Under the pieces are notes generated by a model. It was not told the origin of the DNA and did no database searches. It saw nothing but the letters and a program-made list of their open reading frames with translations. From the NCBI GenBank assembly GCA_964445985.1, contig CAYUMU010000122.1, positions 1 through 14,381 of the forward strand: a stretch of 14,381 nt of DNA. Direction: 5' to 3'. Position 1 is the first letter of the stretch, and each line of letters starts with the position of its first letter. Below are positions 1-7,070 of this stretch, piece after piece. Made by a program: the position numbers and the translations under genes. Source of the stretch: CAYUMU01 sp964445985. Lineage in GTDB: Bacteria > Planctomycetota > Planctomycetia > Pirellulales > S012-138.

Positions 1-47
1 CCGGCCACCCCGCAAAACGCCCGCTCAAAGCCATTTCCCGACGCTCA

Positions 48-1352
48 CTAGCTATACGGCGCGTTGCGGGCCGACTTGTAACCGCCAGTAAAATACTGCC
101 AGCGGGCATAGGGAAACCAGGTGCCATGGCAGTCCGTTTCATACTTATAGTTGGTCATGAAGTAGCCGCCATCGAGCGACCGCTGCTGAATATCGGTTTG
201 GTCCTCATTGAGGGCCGGACCGGTGCCAATGGTCCATTCGGCTTGAAAGCCCAGCGGTTGCGGGTAGTAGATCAAACTCCAGCCCAACCGATTATCGACA
301 ATGCCGTCGGGGTTGCCCGAGGTGCTGCTGCCGGCGGGCGTGATCAGCGGCCCCACGCCCAGAGGGCGAATCGGAGCGCCCAGCACCACGTACCGGCCGA
401 CATAACCTTGAATGCCGACTTCAACGATCTGCCCGTTGTTGAAGGTTAGGGGCCAGGTCAGGCGGCTGATCAGGTGCAATTCGTCGTTTTGCTCACGGAG
501 CGAACCGCCCTGGCCGTTGTAGGCGCCAAAGCCAAACACGCCGTAGTTGCCTGAGCCTTTCAGATTTTCATCCATCAGAAATTTGAATGTTTCTTGCGCC
601 CACGTCGGCGTCCAGTAGAAGAACACGCCCAGGTCGCGTTCATTCCGCGTGGCGCTGTTGAACGCGTCGTTGCGATCGAGCGGCATGCGGTTCTGGCTCG
701 ATTGCAAGTTTTCCCAGCCGTAGGGAATTTTGGATTGGCCTACCCGCAGGCGAAATTCCTTCTCGGTATCGAGATAGATATCGCCATAACAGTCGCGAAT
801 TTGGGTAAAGTAAATGGCATCGGTGCTGCCGTTGGGCGTGCTGGCAAAGTCGGGCTGAATGTAAACGTACAAATGGTCCGAAACATCGCCGAAAAGAATC
901 ACGCGCGCCCGGCGAATGAGGAACTCTTCGTTGGCACCAATCGACGAGTCGCCGGCATATTGCGGCGGCGCGGAGCCGGGCTCCAAGTGGGTCACATAGT
1001 TGTAGCGAAACTGGGCATAGCCGCGAATACTCAGGTTCTCATACCACTTCTTGTCTTTGGGTTTTTCGGCTTCCTTAATTTTCGCGGCCGACTCGTCCTT
1101 GTCATCGCTTGAGTCGCCATCGCTGGGCATCGGCAGTTTTTCCATTTCCAGCTCGCGCAACCGGCTTTCGGTTTCCTCCAGGCGCCGGTAGATGGCGTCC
1201 AACTCAACGGTGGGATGCGCTGTTGGCGGCGATGCTTGATAGCTCAGCGGATAGCGAGGATCTGGCTGAGCGCGAACGAAAGTAGAGCCCAGGATCACCC
1301 AACACACCAGCCCCAGCAAGGCTGGCAAGGATAATATGGAAACCGATTTCAT
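48..1352 (-). CDS. OprO/OprP-type phosphate-selective porin, probably truncated at the C-terminus
   Basis: An outer-membrane beta-barrel porin of the phosphate-selective O/P type, expected to pass phosphate or other anions into the periplasm. I start it at the ATG at 1352 (434 aa) because a clear signal peptide follows (MKSVSILSLPALLGLVCW, cleavage near VRAQ). The open frame runs 37 codons further upstream but that extension looks non-coding. After the signal comes a short coiled coil (LDAIYRRLEETESRLRELE), an acidic/lysine-rich linker, then barrel strands with family-like wording: IRGYAQFRYNY, RRARVILFGDVSDHLYVYIQPDF and FRLRVGQSKIPYGWENLQSS. Family members usually continue through more strands to a terminal aromatic residue. 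This one stops at SARNAPYS, directly followed by a second stop, so the last strands seem lost. The spacing to the neighbouring porin suggests a separate transcript. Family call fairly sure; truncation is inference. Confidence 0.8.
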   Translation of the reverse strand: MKSVSILSLPALLGLVCWVILGSTFVRAQPDPRYPLSYQASPPTAHPTVELDAIYRRLEETESRLRELEMEKLPMPSDGDSSDDKDESAAKIKEAEKPKDKKWYENLSIRGYAQFRYNYVTHLEPGSAPPQYAGDSSIGANEEFLIRRARVILFGDVSDHLYVYIQPDFASTPNGSTDAIYFTQIRDCYGDIYLDTEKEFRLRVGQSKIPYGWENLQSSQNRMPLDRNDAFNSATRNERDLGVFFYWTPTWAQETFKFLMDENLKGSGNYGVFGFGAYNGQGGSLREQNDELHLISRLTWPLTFNNGQIVEVGIQGYVGRYVVLGAPIRPLGVGPLITPAGSSTSGNPDGIVDNRLGWSLIYYPQPLGFQAEWTIGTGPALNEDQTDIQQRSLDGGYFMTNYKYETDCHGTWFPYARWQYFTGGYKSARNAPYS

Positions 1353-1498
1353 ATGACCGCGCCAAAGGACGATGTTTTGCTCATGAATGTGCCTTAAAAC
1401 ATCGGCGACGCGCTTTACCTTGAGTATTAAGAATGGGAGAATTATTGACTTCCGCGCTCCCAACGCCCTCCGCCGCGAGCTAATAGCCTATCCAAATA

Positions 1499-1537
1499 CT
1501 CCCTCGCCCCTGGCGGGAGAGGGCTGGCGTGAGGGGG
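1499..1537 (+). repeat. GC-rich REP-like palindromic repeat, copy 1
   Basis: The element begins CTCCCTCGCCCC and continues to GGGAGAGGG and then GCGTGAGGGGG, so it forms a short stem with a G-rich tail. A related copy in the same orientation lies at 13071-13109. Both have the order CTCCCTC / CCC / GGGAGGG / G-rich tail. Elements of this kind are dispersed in many GC-rich genomes and lie between genes. Confidence 0.7.
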
Positions 1538-1737
1538 AAACAGGGTTCTCGGATCGGCTCTAATAGCTCACGAATCCAGGCTCCCGGCGGTCGCCTTCCC
1601 CGGCCATTCCTCAATAGCGCGCGCGTAACGATATTCGAAGCAGCGTCCCTGGCAGCAGGCATTGCTCCAGGGCAAAAATAGGGCAGTCGCGCGCCAAGCT
1701 CTGGAGGAGTAGCGGAGGATATGTGAAACGCGGCGTT

Positions 1738-1764
1738 CAAAAAGCTGGCGTTGCCTGTGCCAGC
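1738..1764 (-). terminator. Rho-independent terminator of the 1769-3286 porin
   Basis: Read on the minus strand, GCTGGC, a 9-base loop and GCCAGC form a 6-bp GC-rich stem that runs straight into TTTTTGAAC. It begins 4 bases after the TAG stop of the porin. Position, stem and T-run all fit an intrinsic terminator. Confidence 0.75.
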
Positions 1765-1768
1765 AAGG

Positions 1769-3286
1769 CTAGAAATCGAGCTGGGCTCGCACGCCGACCA
1801 CCGAGGCTTCGCTGCGGCCAAGGCCGGGCGAGTTAAGCATTGCGCGAATGTAGTTGAACTGGAACTTGGTGTACCGGTTCAAGTACCAGTTCACGCCCAG
1901 CGTAACATCGTTCAGCTCGCCGCCGAGCACGTTGGCGTCGGTCAGGTCCAGGTACGACCAACGCGCCGCCACCTCCCACGCGCCCCAGCCGTTGGCGCCA
2001 AAGTTCTGATCAGGGATCACGCGGCCAAAGGCGCCCGCCTGGCGATTGTAGTTGCGATGCTCGCCCGTCAACACGTACGAGGCCTGCGCATACATGCCGG
2101 GGAAGGTGACCGAGGGATCCCCGATCTGGTCCACCATGCCATAGTAAAGCTCGGATTGAAAAATCAGCGGCCCCCAGCTTTGGGCCAATTCCACCCCCAC
2201 CACCTGATAGGTTTGGGTAGGCACAATCCCGGTATCCACGAAAAACGGCACCGAGAAAAACGTCGTGCTGTAATCGAGCTGGTTGAACCCCACCTCGGGC
2301 GCCGAACGAATCCGCGTGGTATCGGTGGACGGATTGTTGATGGTATAGTCAAAGCCAACATGGGTGTTCTGATTTTCGTCGGGGTCGCTGAACAACAGCG
2401 CGGTGCCGCGAGTTGCAAAGCCGTAGCCCGAGTCGCCGGTCACGTCGCCGAACACGTCGGTCGGAAACCGATATGCCGAGGCGGCCCAAGTGGCGCGCTC
2501 TTCGAGCGCCGTGTCGTAGGCCCCGATCCCAATCTGACGAAAGGGAACCATCGCGAACGGCAACGCACGTTCAAGAAAGGTAAGGTCACGCACGCCGGCG
2601 AGCGCGTCCATTCCAAACGGTTGCCGCCACTGCCCCACCCGCACATGGCCAATCGGCAGATCGGCAATGTCCAGAAACACGTCCATAAAACTCGGACGGC
2701 CGGGAAACGCAAAGTCCATCTCGATCATGTAAGACACGTTCTCGGCCACATTCCCCTTAAAGGCCATCCGCGCCCGGCGAAAGTCAGTCGTGTCTTGCGC
2801 GTCGCCCACCGCGGCTCGATTGTTCGCGTCCTGGGCAAAATAAAGCGCGTCGGCCTGAAAGAAGCCTGTCCCAATGATCGTGGGATACTTGCTCTTGGCT
2901 GCCGCCCCGCACGCGGCAGGGGCGCCGCTTTCGCACGGGGGCGTATCGCACGCCTCGTGCTCATGGATCTGGTGCAGGTAATCGGTCAACACAATCCCGT
3001 CGGGGGCGCCCAACTTGGTGGGGGCCTTTTTCGCCGCCACTGGGGTAGCGGGCGTTGGCGCGCTCACCGGTGTGGCCGGTCCAGCTTCGATTGCCGTCAA
3101 GTCTTTCGGCGCTGCTAACGGCGAGGCCGCCGCTGGCGGTAGCGGCTTAACGTGCGGGTCGGCAACCATCGGCGTGGGCCAGGGAGACGATGCGTTCCCC
3201 AGGCCATCGTCAGCCGCCACGGCCCTGCTCGCCGCAATACAAAGCAGCGTCGCAGGCACAATGCGCTTCCAGGCTTGCATGCCCAT
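1769..3286 (-). CDS. OprO/OprP-type phosphate-selective porin, full length
   Basis: A second outer-membrane porin of the phosphate-selective O/P type, 505 aa. It has a signal peptide (WKRIVPATLLCIAASRAVA, cleavage near residue 24), an Ala/Pro-rich linker (about 40-90), and a His/Cys-rich stretch with H105, H108, H110, C113, C118 and C126. The barrel then starts near residue 135: FFQADALYFAQD, DFRRARMAFKGNVAENVSYMIE, and VRVGQWRQPFGMDALAG, the usual porin O/P block. The chain ends VRAQLDF, with the C-terminal phenylalanine needed for outer-membrane assembly, so this copy is complete, unlike its neighbour. Two starts (residues 1 and 3) are possible; no strong ribosome binding site separates them. 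A terminator follows directly. Phosphate as substrate is inferred from the family and the nearby pst operon. Confidence 0.87.
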   Translation of the reverse strand: MGMQAWKRIVPATLLCIAASRAVAADDGLGNASSPWPTPMVADPHVKPLPPAAASPLAAPKDLTAIEAGPATPVSAPTPATPVAAKKAPTKLGAPDGIVLTDYLHQIHEHEACDTPPCESGAPAACGAAAKSKYPTIIGTGFFQADALYFAQDANNRAAVGDAQDTTDFRRARMAFKGNVAENVSYMIEMDFAFPGRPSFMDVFLDIADLPIGHVRVGQWRQPFGMDALAGVRDLTFLERALPFAMVPFRQIGIGAYDTALEERATWAASAYRFPTDVFGDVTGDSGYGFATRGTALLFSDPDENQNTHVGFDYTINNPSTDTTRIRSAPEVGFNQLDYSTTFFSVPFFVDTGIVPTQTYQVVGVELAQSWGPLIFQSELYYGMVDQIGDPSVTFPGMYAQASYVLTGEHRNYNRQAGAFGRVIPDQNFGANGWGAWEVAARWSYLDLTDANVLGGELNDVTLGVNWYLNRYTKFQFNYIRAMLNSPGLGRSEASVVGVRAQLDF

Positions 3287-3438
3287 GTTTGGTCTACTCG
3301 GGGGGGAAATAGGCTTCCATTCCTATGCCGATAACATCGTCAAACGCCGAAAAACCAAATTAGACAACATCGGTGTCGAAACCGTAATGAACCAGTTTTG
3401 CTGGGCCGTTTGCGAAAGACCTGCCCATCAAGCAAAAC

Positions 3439-3470
3439 GCGGCGTTGGAGACAAGCTTCCCAAACGCCGC
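3439..3470 (-). terminator. Stem-loop with short T-run, candidate terminator on the minus strand
   Basis: GCGGCGTT at 3439-3446 pairs perfectly with AACGCCGC at 3463-3470, with a 16-base loop that can add two further G-C pairs across a bulge. On the minus strand the stem is followed by GTTTTGC, a weak T-run. It would end transcripts coming from the cysteine-rich gene before the porin. It could equally be a leader hairpin. Confidence 0.4.
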
Positions 3471-3475
3471 AAATG

Positions 3476-3534
3476 CCCGTCATTCCCGCGAAGCCTGCCC
3501 TCGTGAAGACGGGGGGCGGGAATCCAGTCGCGGC
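3476..3534 (+). repeat. Dispersed ~60-base inverted-pair repeat, copy 1
   Basis: The element starts CCCGTCATTCCCGCG and ends CGGGAATCCAGTCGCGGC. It is internally palindromic, with ATTCCCGC (3482-3489) against GCGGGAAT (3516-3523). A near-identical copy on the opposite strand lies at 13251-13310, differing by a 2-base and a 1-base indel. Confidence 0.88.
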
Positions 3535-3676
3535 AGCGAAACGATCATCTCGGCGGCACAACGGTCAACTCATCCGTATTTTATCCCGCAGGGGTTTCCA
3601 GCCCGTAGCCGGCGGTTGAGCGCAAGCGACACCGCCGGAATTTCAATAAATCCCCATCGACCTCGGCTGGGGGCGC

Positions 3677-3836
3677 AGCCGCGTGGGGCGGCTCGTTCCG
3701 TCCGGCTGTCATCCTGTCAGGATGAACCCAGAAATTTACAGCCCCTCAACCAGGGTTGTCGCCGCGCTCAAACCCTGGCTACGAGCTGCAATCCCTGCCG
3801 GGATGAAAACCTTGAGATCACGCGCCCCAGTGGCGC
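3677..3836. repeat. Block of five consecutive small palindromes
   Basis: Five stem-loops lie in a row: AGCCGC/GCGGCT (3677-3693), TCATCCTG/CAGGATGA around a single T (3709-3725), CCAGGGTT/AACCCTGG (3750-3778), ATCCC/GGGAT (3791-3804) and GCGCC/GGCGC (3822-3836). Two of them are followed by GATGAA. The regular arrangement fits a composite dispersed repeat of the type I associate with planctomycete intergenic DNA; that last point is from memory and unchecked. Confidence 0.6.
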
Positions 3837-3908
3837 TTCTTGAACACGAACTACATTGCCAGAAAGATATTTCTCGACACCCCCCTGACAATCTAGCAAA
3901 CCAAAAAC

Positions 3909-4307
3909 CTATTTCTGACAGGGTGCACAACGCGTGCACGCCCCGCCCGACTTGCAGCCCGAGCAATTCCCACACTGCTGGCAAGGGACTTCAACCGCGG
4001 TCCATTTGCACTTGCAATGGGGGCACTCATATTCCACCTTCTTCAGCACGTTCACCCACTTGAGCTTGGCGCACTTGGGTTCGCCACACGACTGCCAGGG
4101 GAACGTGACTTTCGGAATACAGATCGGCTTGCGCTCAATGCACCAGCAATATTTGTCCTCGGGCGTCTTGTCCCACTCAAACTTGCAATAGGCTTTGCAG
4201 TTGGGGCAGAGGGGAGGGCAACAAGGTTTTTCGCGGCGCTCTTCCGCCGGCGTGGCGCGACCAACCGCCAGGATGAGCAGTGCGCCGAGTATTGCTTTGC
4301 GGATCAT
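3909..4307 (-). CDS. Secreted cysteine-rich protein, planctomycete-type, function unknown
   Basis: A 132-aa protein with a short signal peptide (MIRKAILGALLILAVGRATPA) and 20 cysteines in the roughly 110-residue mature part. The cysteines fall in pairs and triads: CCPPLCPNC, CWC, CGEPKC, CPHCKC, CQQCGNCSGC and CTRCAPC. Between them is a non-cysteine core with ICIPKVTFPW and KKVEYECPHCKCKW. This layout resembles conserved secreted proteins I know from planctomycetes, whose job is unknown; the CxxC pairs could bind metal or form disulfides. The start is firm, with an AGGAG at 4316-4320 eight bases upstream. The gene lies 30 bases downstream of a broken outer-membrane barrel gene on the same strand, so the two were probably co-transcribed. 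No function is assigned. Confidence 0.78.
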   Translation of the reverse strand: MIRKAILGALLILAVGRATPAEERREKPCCPPLCPNCKAYCKFEWDKTPEDKYCWCIERKPICIPKVTFPWQSCGEPKCAKLKWVNVLKKVEYECPHCKCKWTAVEVPCQQCGNCSGCKSGGACTRCAPCQK

Positions 4308-4315
4308 GGAACCGT

Positions 4316-4320
4316 CTCCT
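4316..4320 (-). promoter_or_regulatory. Ribosome binding site of the cysteine-rich gene
   Basis: AGGAG on the minus strand, 8 bases before the ATG at 4307. It is one of the few strong Shine-Dalgarno sites in the window and fixes this start. Confidence 0.75.
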
Positions 4321-4337
4321 GTTTCTGGTTGGTTGGA

Positions 4338-4505
4338 TCAGAAGTTCACCATGAACCGGGCGCCAATCATGCTGTAGGTGTTCCAGCGATAAACCGTTCG
4401 TTTACGGATATCAAGGCCGTATGAACTTGACCGACCGAACCCGTTGCAGCCCGCGGTGAAGCGGGCCTGCCATTCGCGCAGTTCGTCACCATGCGGATAG
4501 GCGCT
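4338..4505 (-). pseudogene. C-terminal remnant of an outer-membrane beta-barrel gene
   Basis: Reading the minus strand towards the TGA at 4338-4340 gives an open frame of about 55 codons with no start codon. It ends RWNTYSMIGARFMVNF, with alternating polar/hydrophobic residues and a final phenylalanine, as in the last strand of outer-membrane barrels. Its first part reads YPHGDELREWQARFTAGCN. An in-frame TAG lies just upstream (about 4506-4508). A neighbouring frame upstream of that point (reading AAAYRFECKLPTEPD) has coding-like third positions, so a frameshift there is plausible. The remnant sits 30 bases before the cysteine-rich gene on the same strand, as an upstream operon partner would. 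I infer a decayed porin-like gene; its family is not identifiable. Confidence 0.42.
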
Positions 4506-4508
4506 CTA

Positions 4509-4845
4509 TCCGGCTCAGTCGGCAACTTGCACTCGAAACGATAAGCGGCGGCGTCCTCGGCGGCACAATTCTCCCGACCTCAACATCGGGCATAGACCAC
4601 ACAATCCCGAAAGTCACCCGGCCCCGCCCATCGTCTCCCGGCGCGCTTAGAGTTCCGTTTCTTGGCTGCTTTCCTGGCAGCGAGTGCCGGCTCCGGAATC
4701 GCGTCGGTTTGCAAATCGTTATCAACCAATGGCTTGTGACATCAGCCCGGCGGCAAACAGCACGCCGTGCTTTCGTTAAAACCTCGTGAAGACCCTGGCG
4801 AATACCCCGCGGCCAAAGTACCACCTAAGAACCCCTTTCAACTGT
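4509..4845. other. Spacer upstream of pstS, no gene supported
   Basis: I see no convincing gene in this stretch. The 112-codon minus-strand open frame at 4486-4824 looks random apart from possible decayed pieces of the barrel gene near 4509-4620. The pstS promoter should lie in the right half. I searched for tandem CTGTCAT-type Pho boxes and found none. Confidence 0.5.
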
Positions 4846-4867
4846 CCAACATCGATCTGGATGTTGG
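4846..4867 (+). promoter_or_regulatory. Perfect inverted repeat in the pstS leader
   Basis: CCAACATC (4846-4853) and GATGTTGG (4860-4867) form a perfect 8-bp inverted repeat around GATCTG. It lies 27 bases before the pstS ATG, and CTTTTC follows directly. It could be an operator for a dimeric regulator or a leader RNA hairpin. Confidence 0.4.
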
Positions 4868-4894
4868 CTTTTCAAGTTAAGGTTTCTGATTCCC

Positions 4895-5962
4895 ATGAGT
4901 ACTTCGCGCTGTCTCATTCTGGGCGCTGCTTTCGCACTCTTGCCAACCCTGGTGGCTTGCTCGGGCGGTGACGGCGGCAATTCCGTTAAGCTCAATGGCG
5001 CCGGGGCCACCTTTCCGGCGCCCCTCTACAGCAAATGGTTCAAAGCCTACAACGCCGAGCACCCAGAAATCTTCATCGGATACCAATCGGTGGGCAGCAG
5101 CCAAGGCGTTACCTCCATGATCGACGGCACCGTCGATTTCGGCGCCAGCGATGCCGCGATGGACGCTGAAGAAATGAGCCGCGTGAAGCGGGGCGTGCAA
5201 CTGCTGCCAGTGACCGCCGGCAGCATCGTGCTGGCCTACAACCTCGATGGCGTGGATAACCTGCAGCTCTCGCGCGAAGCCTACGCCGGCATTTTCCTGG
5301 GCACCGTCACCAAGTGGAACGATCCGTTGATTGCCGACGAGAATCAAGGCGCGAACCTGCCAGCTACCGACATCAACGTGGTCGTGCGATCCGACGGCAG
5401 CGGCACCACCTACGTGTTCTCCAAACATCTCAGCGAAATCAGTCCCCAATTCGCCGCCAGTCCTGGCACCCACAAACTCCCCGCCTGGCCCGTGGGTTCC
5501 AAGTCCAAAGGTAACGAAGGCGTGACCGGCAGCATCAAAACCACGCCGGGCTCGATTGGCTACGTGGAATTCGGCTACGCCGACAACAACGGCCTCAAAA
5601 TGGCCGCGCTGGAAAACAAGTCCCAGAAATTCATCCAGCCCACCATGGAGGCTTTCCAGGCAGGGCTCGAAGCAGCCGATTTCGACGAAAACCTGGTGGC
5701 CTGGGTTCCCGATCCGGCGGGCGAAGCGGCCTATCCGATTGTCACCTTCACCTGGCTGCTCTGCTACAAGGAATATGAGAGCGAGCAAAAGCTCAACGCT
5801 TTGAAAGAGGTCATTCTGTATTGCCTGGATGAAGGCCAGAAAGAAAGCCCGGCGCTCGGCTACATTCCGCTGCCCCCGTCGGTGGTGGAAAAATGCAAGG
5901 CTGCCTTGGGGAACATCAAGGCGTCGGAATCCAAGCCGGCCGCGGCAACTCCGGCCGCCTGA
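4895..5962 (+). CDS. pstS: Phosphate ABC transporter, phosphate-binding lipoprotein PstS
   Basis: The periplasmic receptor that captures inorganic phosphate and hands it to PstC/PstA. It is 355 aa long, normal for the family. The N-terminus is a lipoprotein signal with lipobox LVAC (Cys22), so the protein should be membrane-anchored. Phosphate-contacting blocks are in the usual order: NGAGATFPAPLY (34-45), SVGSSQG, DFGASDA (81-87) and RSDGSGTTY (165-173). Later blocks such as GSIGYVEFGYA and the C-terminal GYIPLPPSVVEKCKAAL also fit PstS. The tail is Ala/Pro-rich. The ATG at 4895 gives the complete signal, with only a weak AAGG upstream. It is the first gene of pstSCAB. Phosphate-starvation control is usual for the family but no Pho box is visible. 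Confidence 0.95.
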   Translation: MSTSRCLILGAAFALLPTLVACSGGDGGNSVKLNGAGATFPAPLYSKWFKAYNAEHPEIFIGYQSVGSSQGVTSMIDGTVDFGASDAAMDAEEMSRVKRGVQLLPVTAGSIVLAYNLDGVDNLQLSREAYAGIFLGTVTKWNDPLIADENQGANLPATDINVVVRSDGSGTTYVFSKHLSEISPQFAASPGTHKLPAWPVGSKSKGNEGVTGSIKTTPGSIGYVEFGYADNNGLKMAALENKSQKFIQPTMEAFQAGLEAADFDENLVAWVPDPAGEAAYPIVTFTWLLCYKEYESEQKLNALKEVILYCLDEGQKESPALGYIPLPPSVVEKCKAALGNIKASESKPAAATPAA

Positions 5963-6038
5963 CGGGATCAACGAGCGAAGGATCGCCTCCGCCGCGAAGC
6001 CCCCCCTCATACTTTGTCATCCCCAGGCTGCTCGCTTT

Positions 6039-7070
6039 ATGAGCGTTCAAGAATCGACGAGAATCTCCCGGCCCCCCAGCGGCCTGGAGAACGGCAGCGA
6101 TCGGGCCTTCCGATTTCTGACGTACGCCTTCGGACTGCTGACCATCGGGGTGGTGCTGTTCATTGTTTTTCAGTTGGGTCGCCGAGCCACGCCTGCCTTT
6201 GAAGAATTCGGCCTCGGCTTTCTCACCGGCGCCACCTGGGATCCCAACCAAAGCAAGTACGGCATCCTGCCCGAAATCTGGGGAACGCTCTATACCTCGC
6301 TGTTCGCCCTGCTGATCGGCTCGCTGTTCGGAGTGGCCGTGGCCATCTTCTTGAGCGAAGGTTACCTGGGCTCCTTCGTCTTCTATGCGCTCACGCCTTT
6401 CGGCTTGCAGTTCAAGCCCTTCTGGCGAACCCTGCCGGCTCGCGCCGAGCGCGCCATCAAAACCCTGGTGGAACTGTTGGCCGCCATTCCCAGCGTGGTG
6501 TATGGGCTGTGGGGCATCTATGTGGTGATTCCCGCGCTGCGGCCGCTCACCGTGTGGTGCAACGAACACCTGGGCTGGATTCCCTTCTTTCGCGGCACCC
6601 TGGGTTCCGGCGGCGTGCTGCCCGCCTCGCTGGTGCTGGCAATCATGATCTTGCCCACCATCGCCGCCATCAGTCGCGAAGCCCTGGTGGCCGTCCCCCC
6701 GCGCATTCGCGAGGCCGCCTATGGATTGGGCGCCACGCGCTGGGAAACCATCTTCGGCGTGTTGCTCCCCACGGCGGCGGGCGGAATATTCGGTTCCATC
6801 ATCCTGGCCTTCGGCCGAGCCCTGGGCGAAACCATGGCCCTCGCCATGTTGGTGGGCAACAACAGCCAGATCAATCTTTCCGTGTTCGCTCCCGCCAATA
6901 CCCTGGCAGCCCTGCTGGCCAACAATTTCAGCGAAGCCTCTCGCCCCCTGGAGATTGGCGTGCTCATGTATGCCGCCCTGGTGCTAATGGCGATCACGCT
7001 GGTGGTCAACATGTTTGGCGCCGCCATGCTGGGGCGCGCCGCTGCCCGATCCAAAGGAGCCAAACATTGA
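6039..7070 (+). CDS. pstC: Phosphate ABC transporter permease PstC
   Basis: One of the two membrane subunits of the phosphate importer. I start it at the ATG at 6039 (343 aa), because the open frame upstream merely reads the pstS 3' end in another frame. A cytoplasmic N-terminus is followed by TM1 (FLTYAFGLLTIGVVLFIVF), then the inner-membrane permease core: LYTSLFALLIGSLFGVAVAIF, LLAAIPSVVYGLWGIYVVIP and LPASLVLAIMILPTIAAI. The EAA loop EAAYGLGATRWET begins at residue 225 and contacts PstB; GRALGETMALAMLVG follows. Between TM2 and the LVELLAAIPSV block there is a longer hydrophobic insert (FVFYALTPFGLQFKPFW) than in typical PstC. The ribosome binding site is weak. The stop overlaps the pstA start, so the two are translationally coupled. 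Confidence 0.93.
   Translation: MSVQESTRISRPPSGLENGSDRAFRFLTYAFGLLTIGVVLFIVFQLGRRATPAFEEFGLGFLTGATWDPNQSKYGILPEIWGTLYTSLFALLIGSLFGVAVAIFLSEGYLGSFVFYALTPFGLQFKPFWRTLPARAERAIKTLVELLAAIPSVVYGLWGIYVVIPALRPLTVWCNEHLGWIPFFRGTLGSGGVLPASLVLAIMILPTIAAISREALVAVPPRIREAAYGLGATRWETIFGVLLPTAAGGIFGSIILAFGRALGETMALAMLVGNNSQINLSVFAPANTLAALLANNFSEASRPLEIGVLMYAALVLMAITLVVNMFGAAMLGRAAARSKGAKH
7055..7059 (+). promoter_or_regulatory. Ribosome binding site that selects a TTG start for pstA
   Basis: AGGAG inside the pstC 3' end, 7 bases before TTG at 7067-7069. This is the only good Shine-Dalgarno match near the pstA N-terminus and is the reason for choosing the TTG. Confidence 0.75.

Larger units (their letters stand above)
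1464..1768. other. Spacer between the two porin genes
   Basis: This spacer of about 305 bases holds a GC-rich palindromic repeat (1499-1537) and the terminator of the downstream-strand porin (1738-1764). The 113-codon minus-strand open frame across it overlaps the porin 3' end and reads the repeat as peptide, so I do not accept it as a gene. The promoter of the 48-1352 porin should lie here, but I see no clear -35/-10 pair. Confidence 0.6.
3287..3908. other. 622-base spacer made mostly of repeats
   Basis: This gap separates the cysteine-rich gene from the downstream porin on the minus strand. It contains a stem-loop at 3439-3470, a 59-base dispersed repeat at 3476-3534, and a block of five small palindromes at 3677-3836. 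Open frames through it on either strand translate the repeats and lack coding character. The porin promoter should lie at about 3290-3430, but I cannot name its boxes. Confidence 0.6.

Noticed and set aside
1480..1821. 113-codon minus-strand open frame between the porins
   Set aside because: It overlaps the porin C-terminus in another frame and its C-terminal part is the translation of the REP-like repeat and flanking DNA.
3703..3725. Two CTGTCA words close together, resembling a Pho box
   Set aside because: A Pho box needs an 11-base repeat spacing; here it is 8. The words are part of a palindrome in a repeat block and lie far from any pst start.
4877..6010. 377-codon open frame antisense to pstS
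   Set aside because: It is a GC-rich shadow of pstS, with Gly/His/Val-rich sequence lacking any motif.
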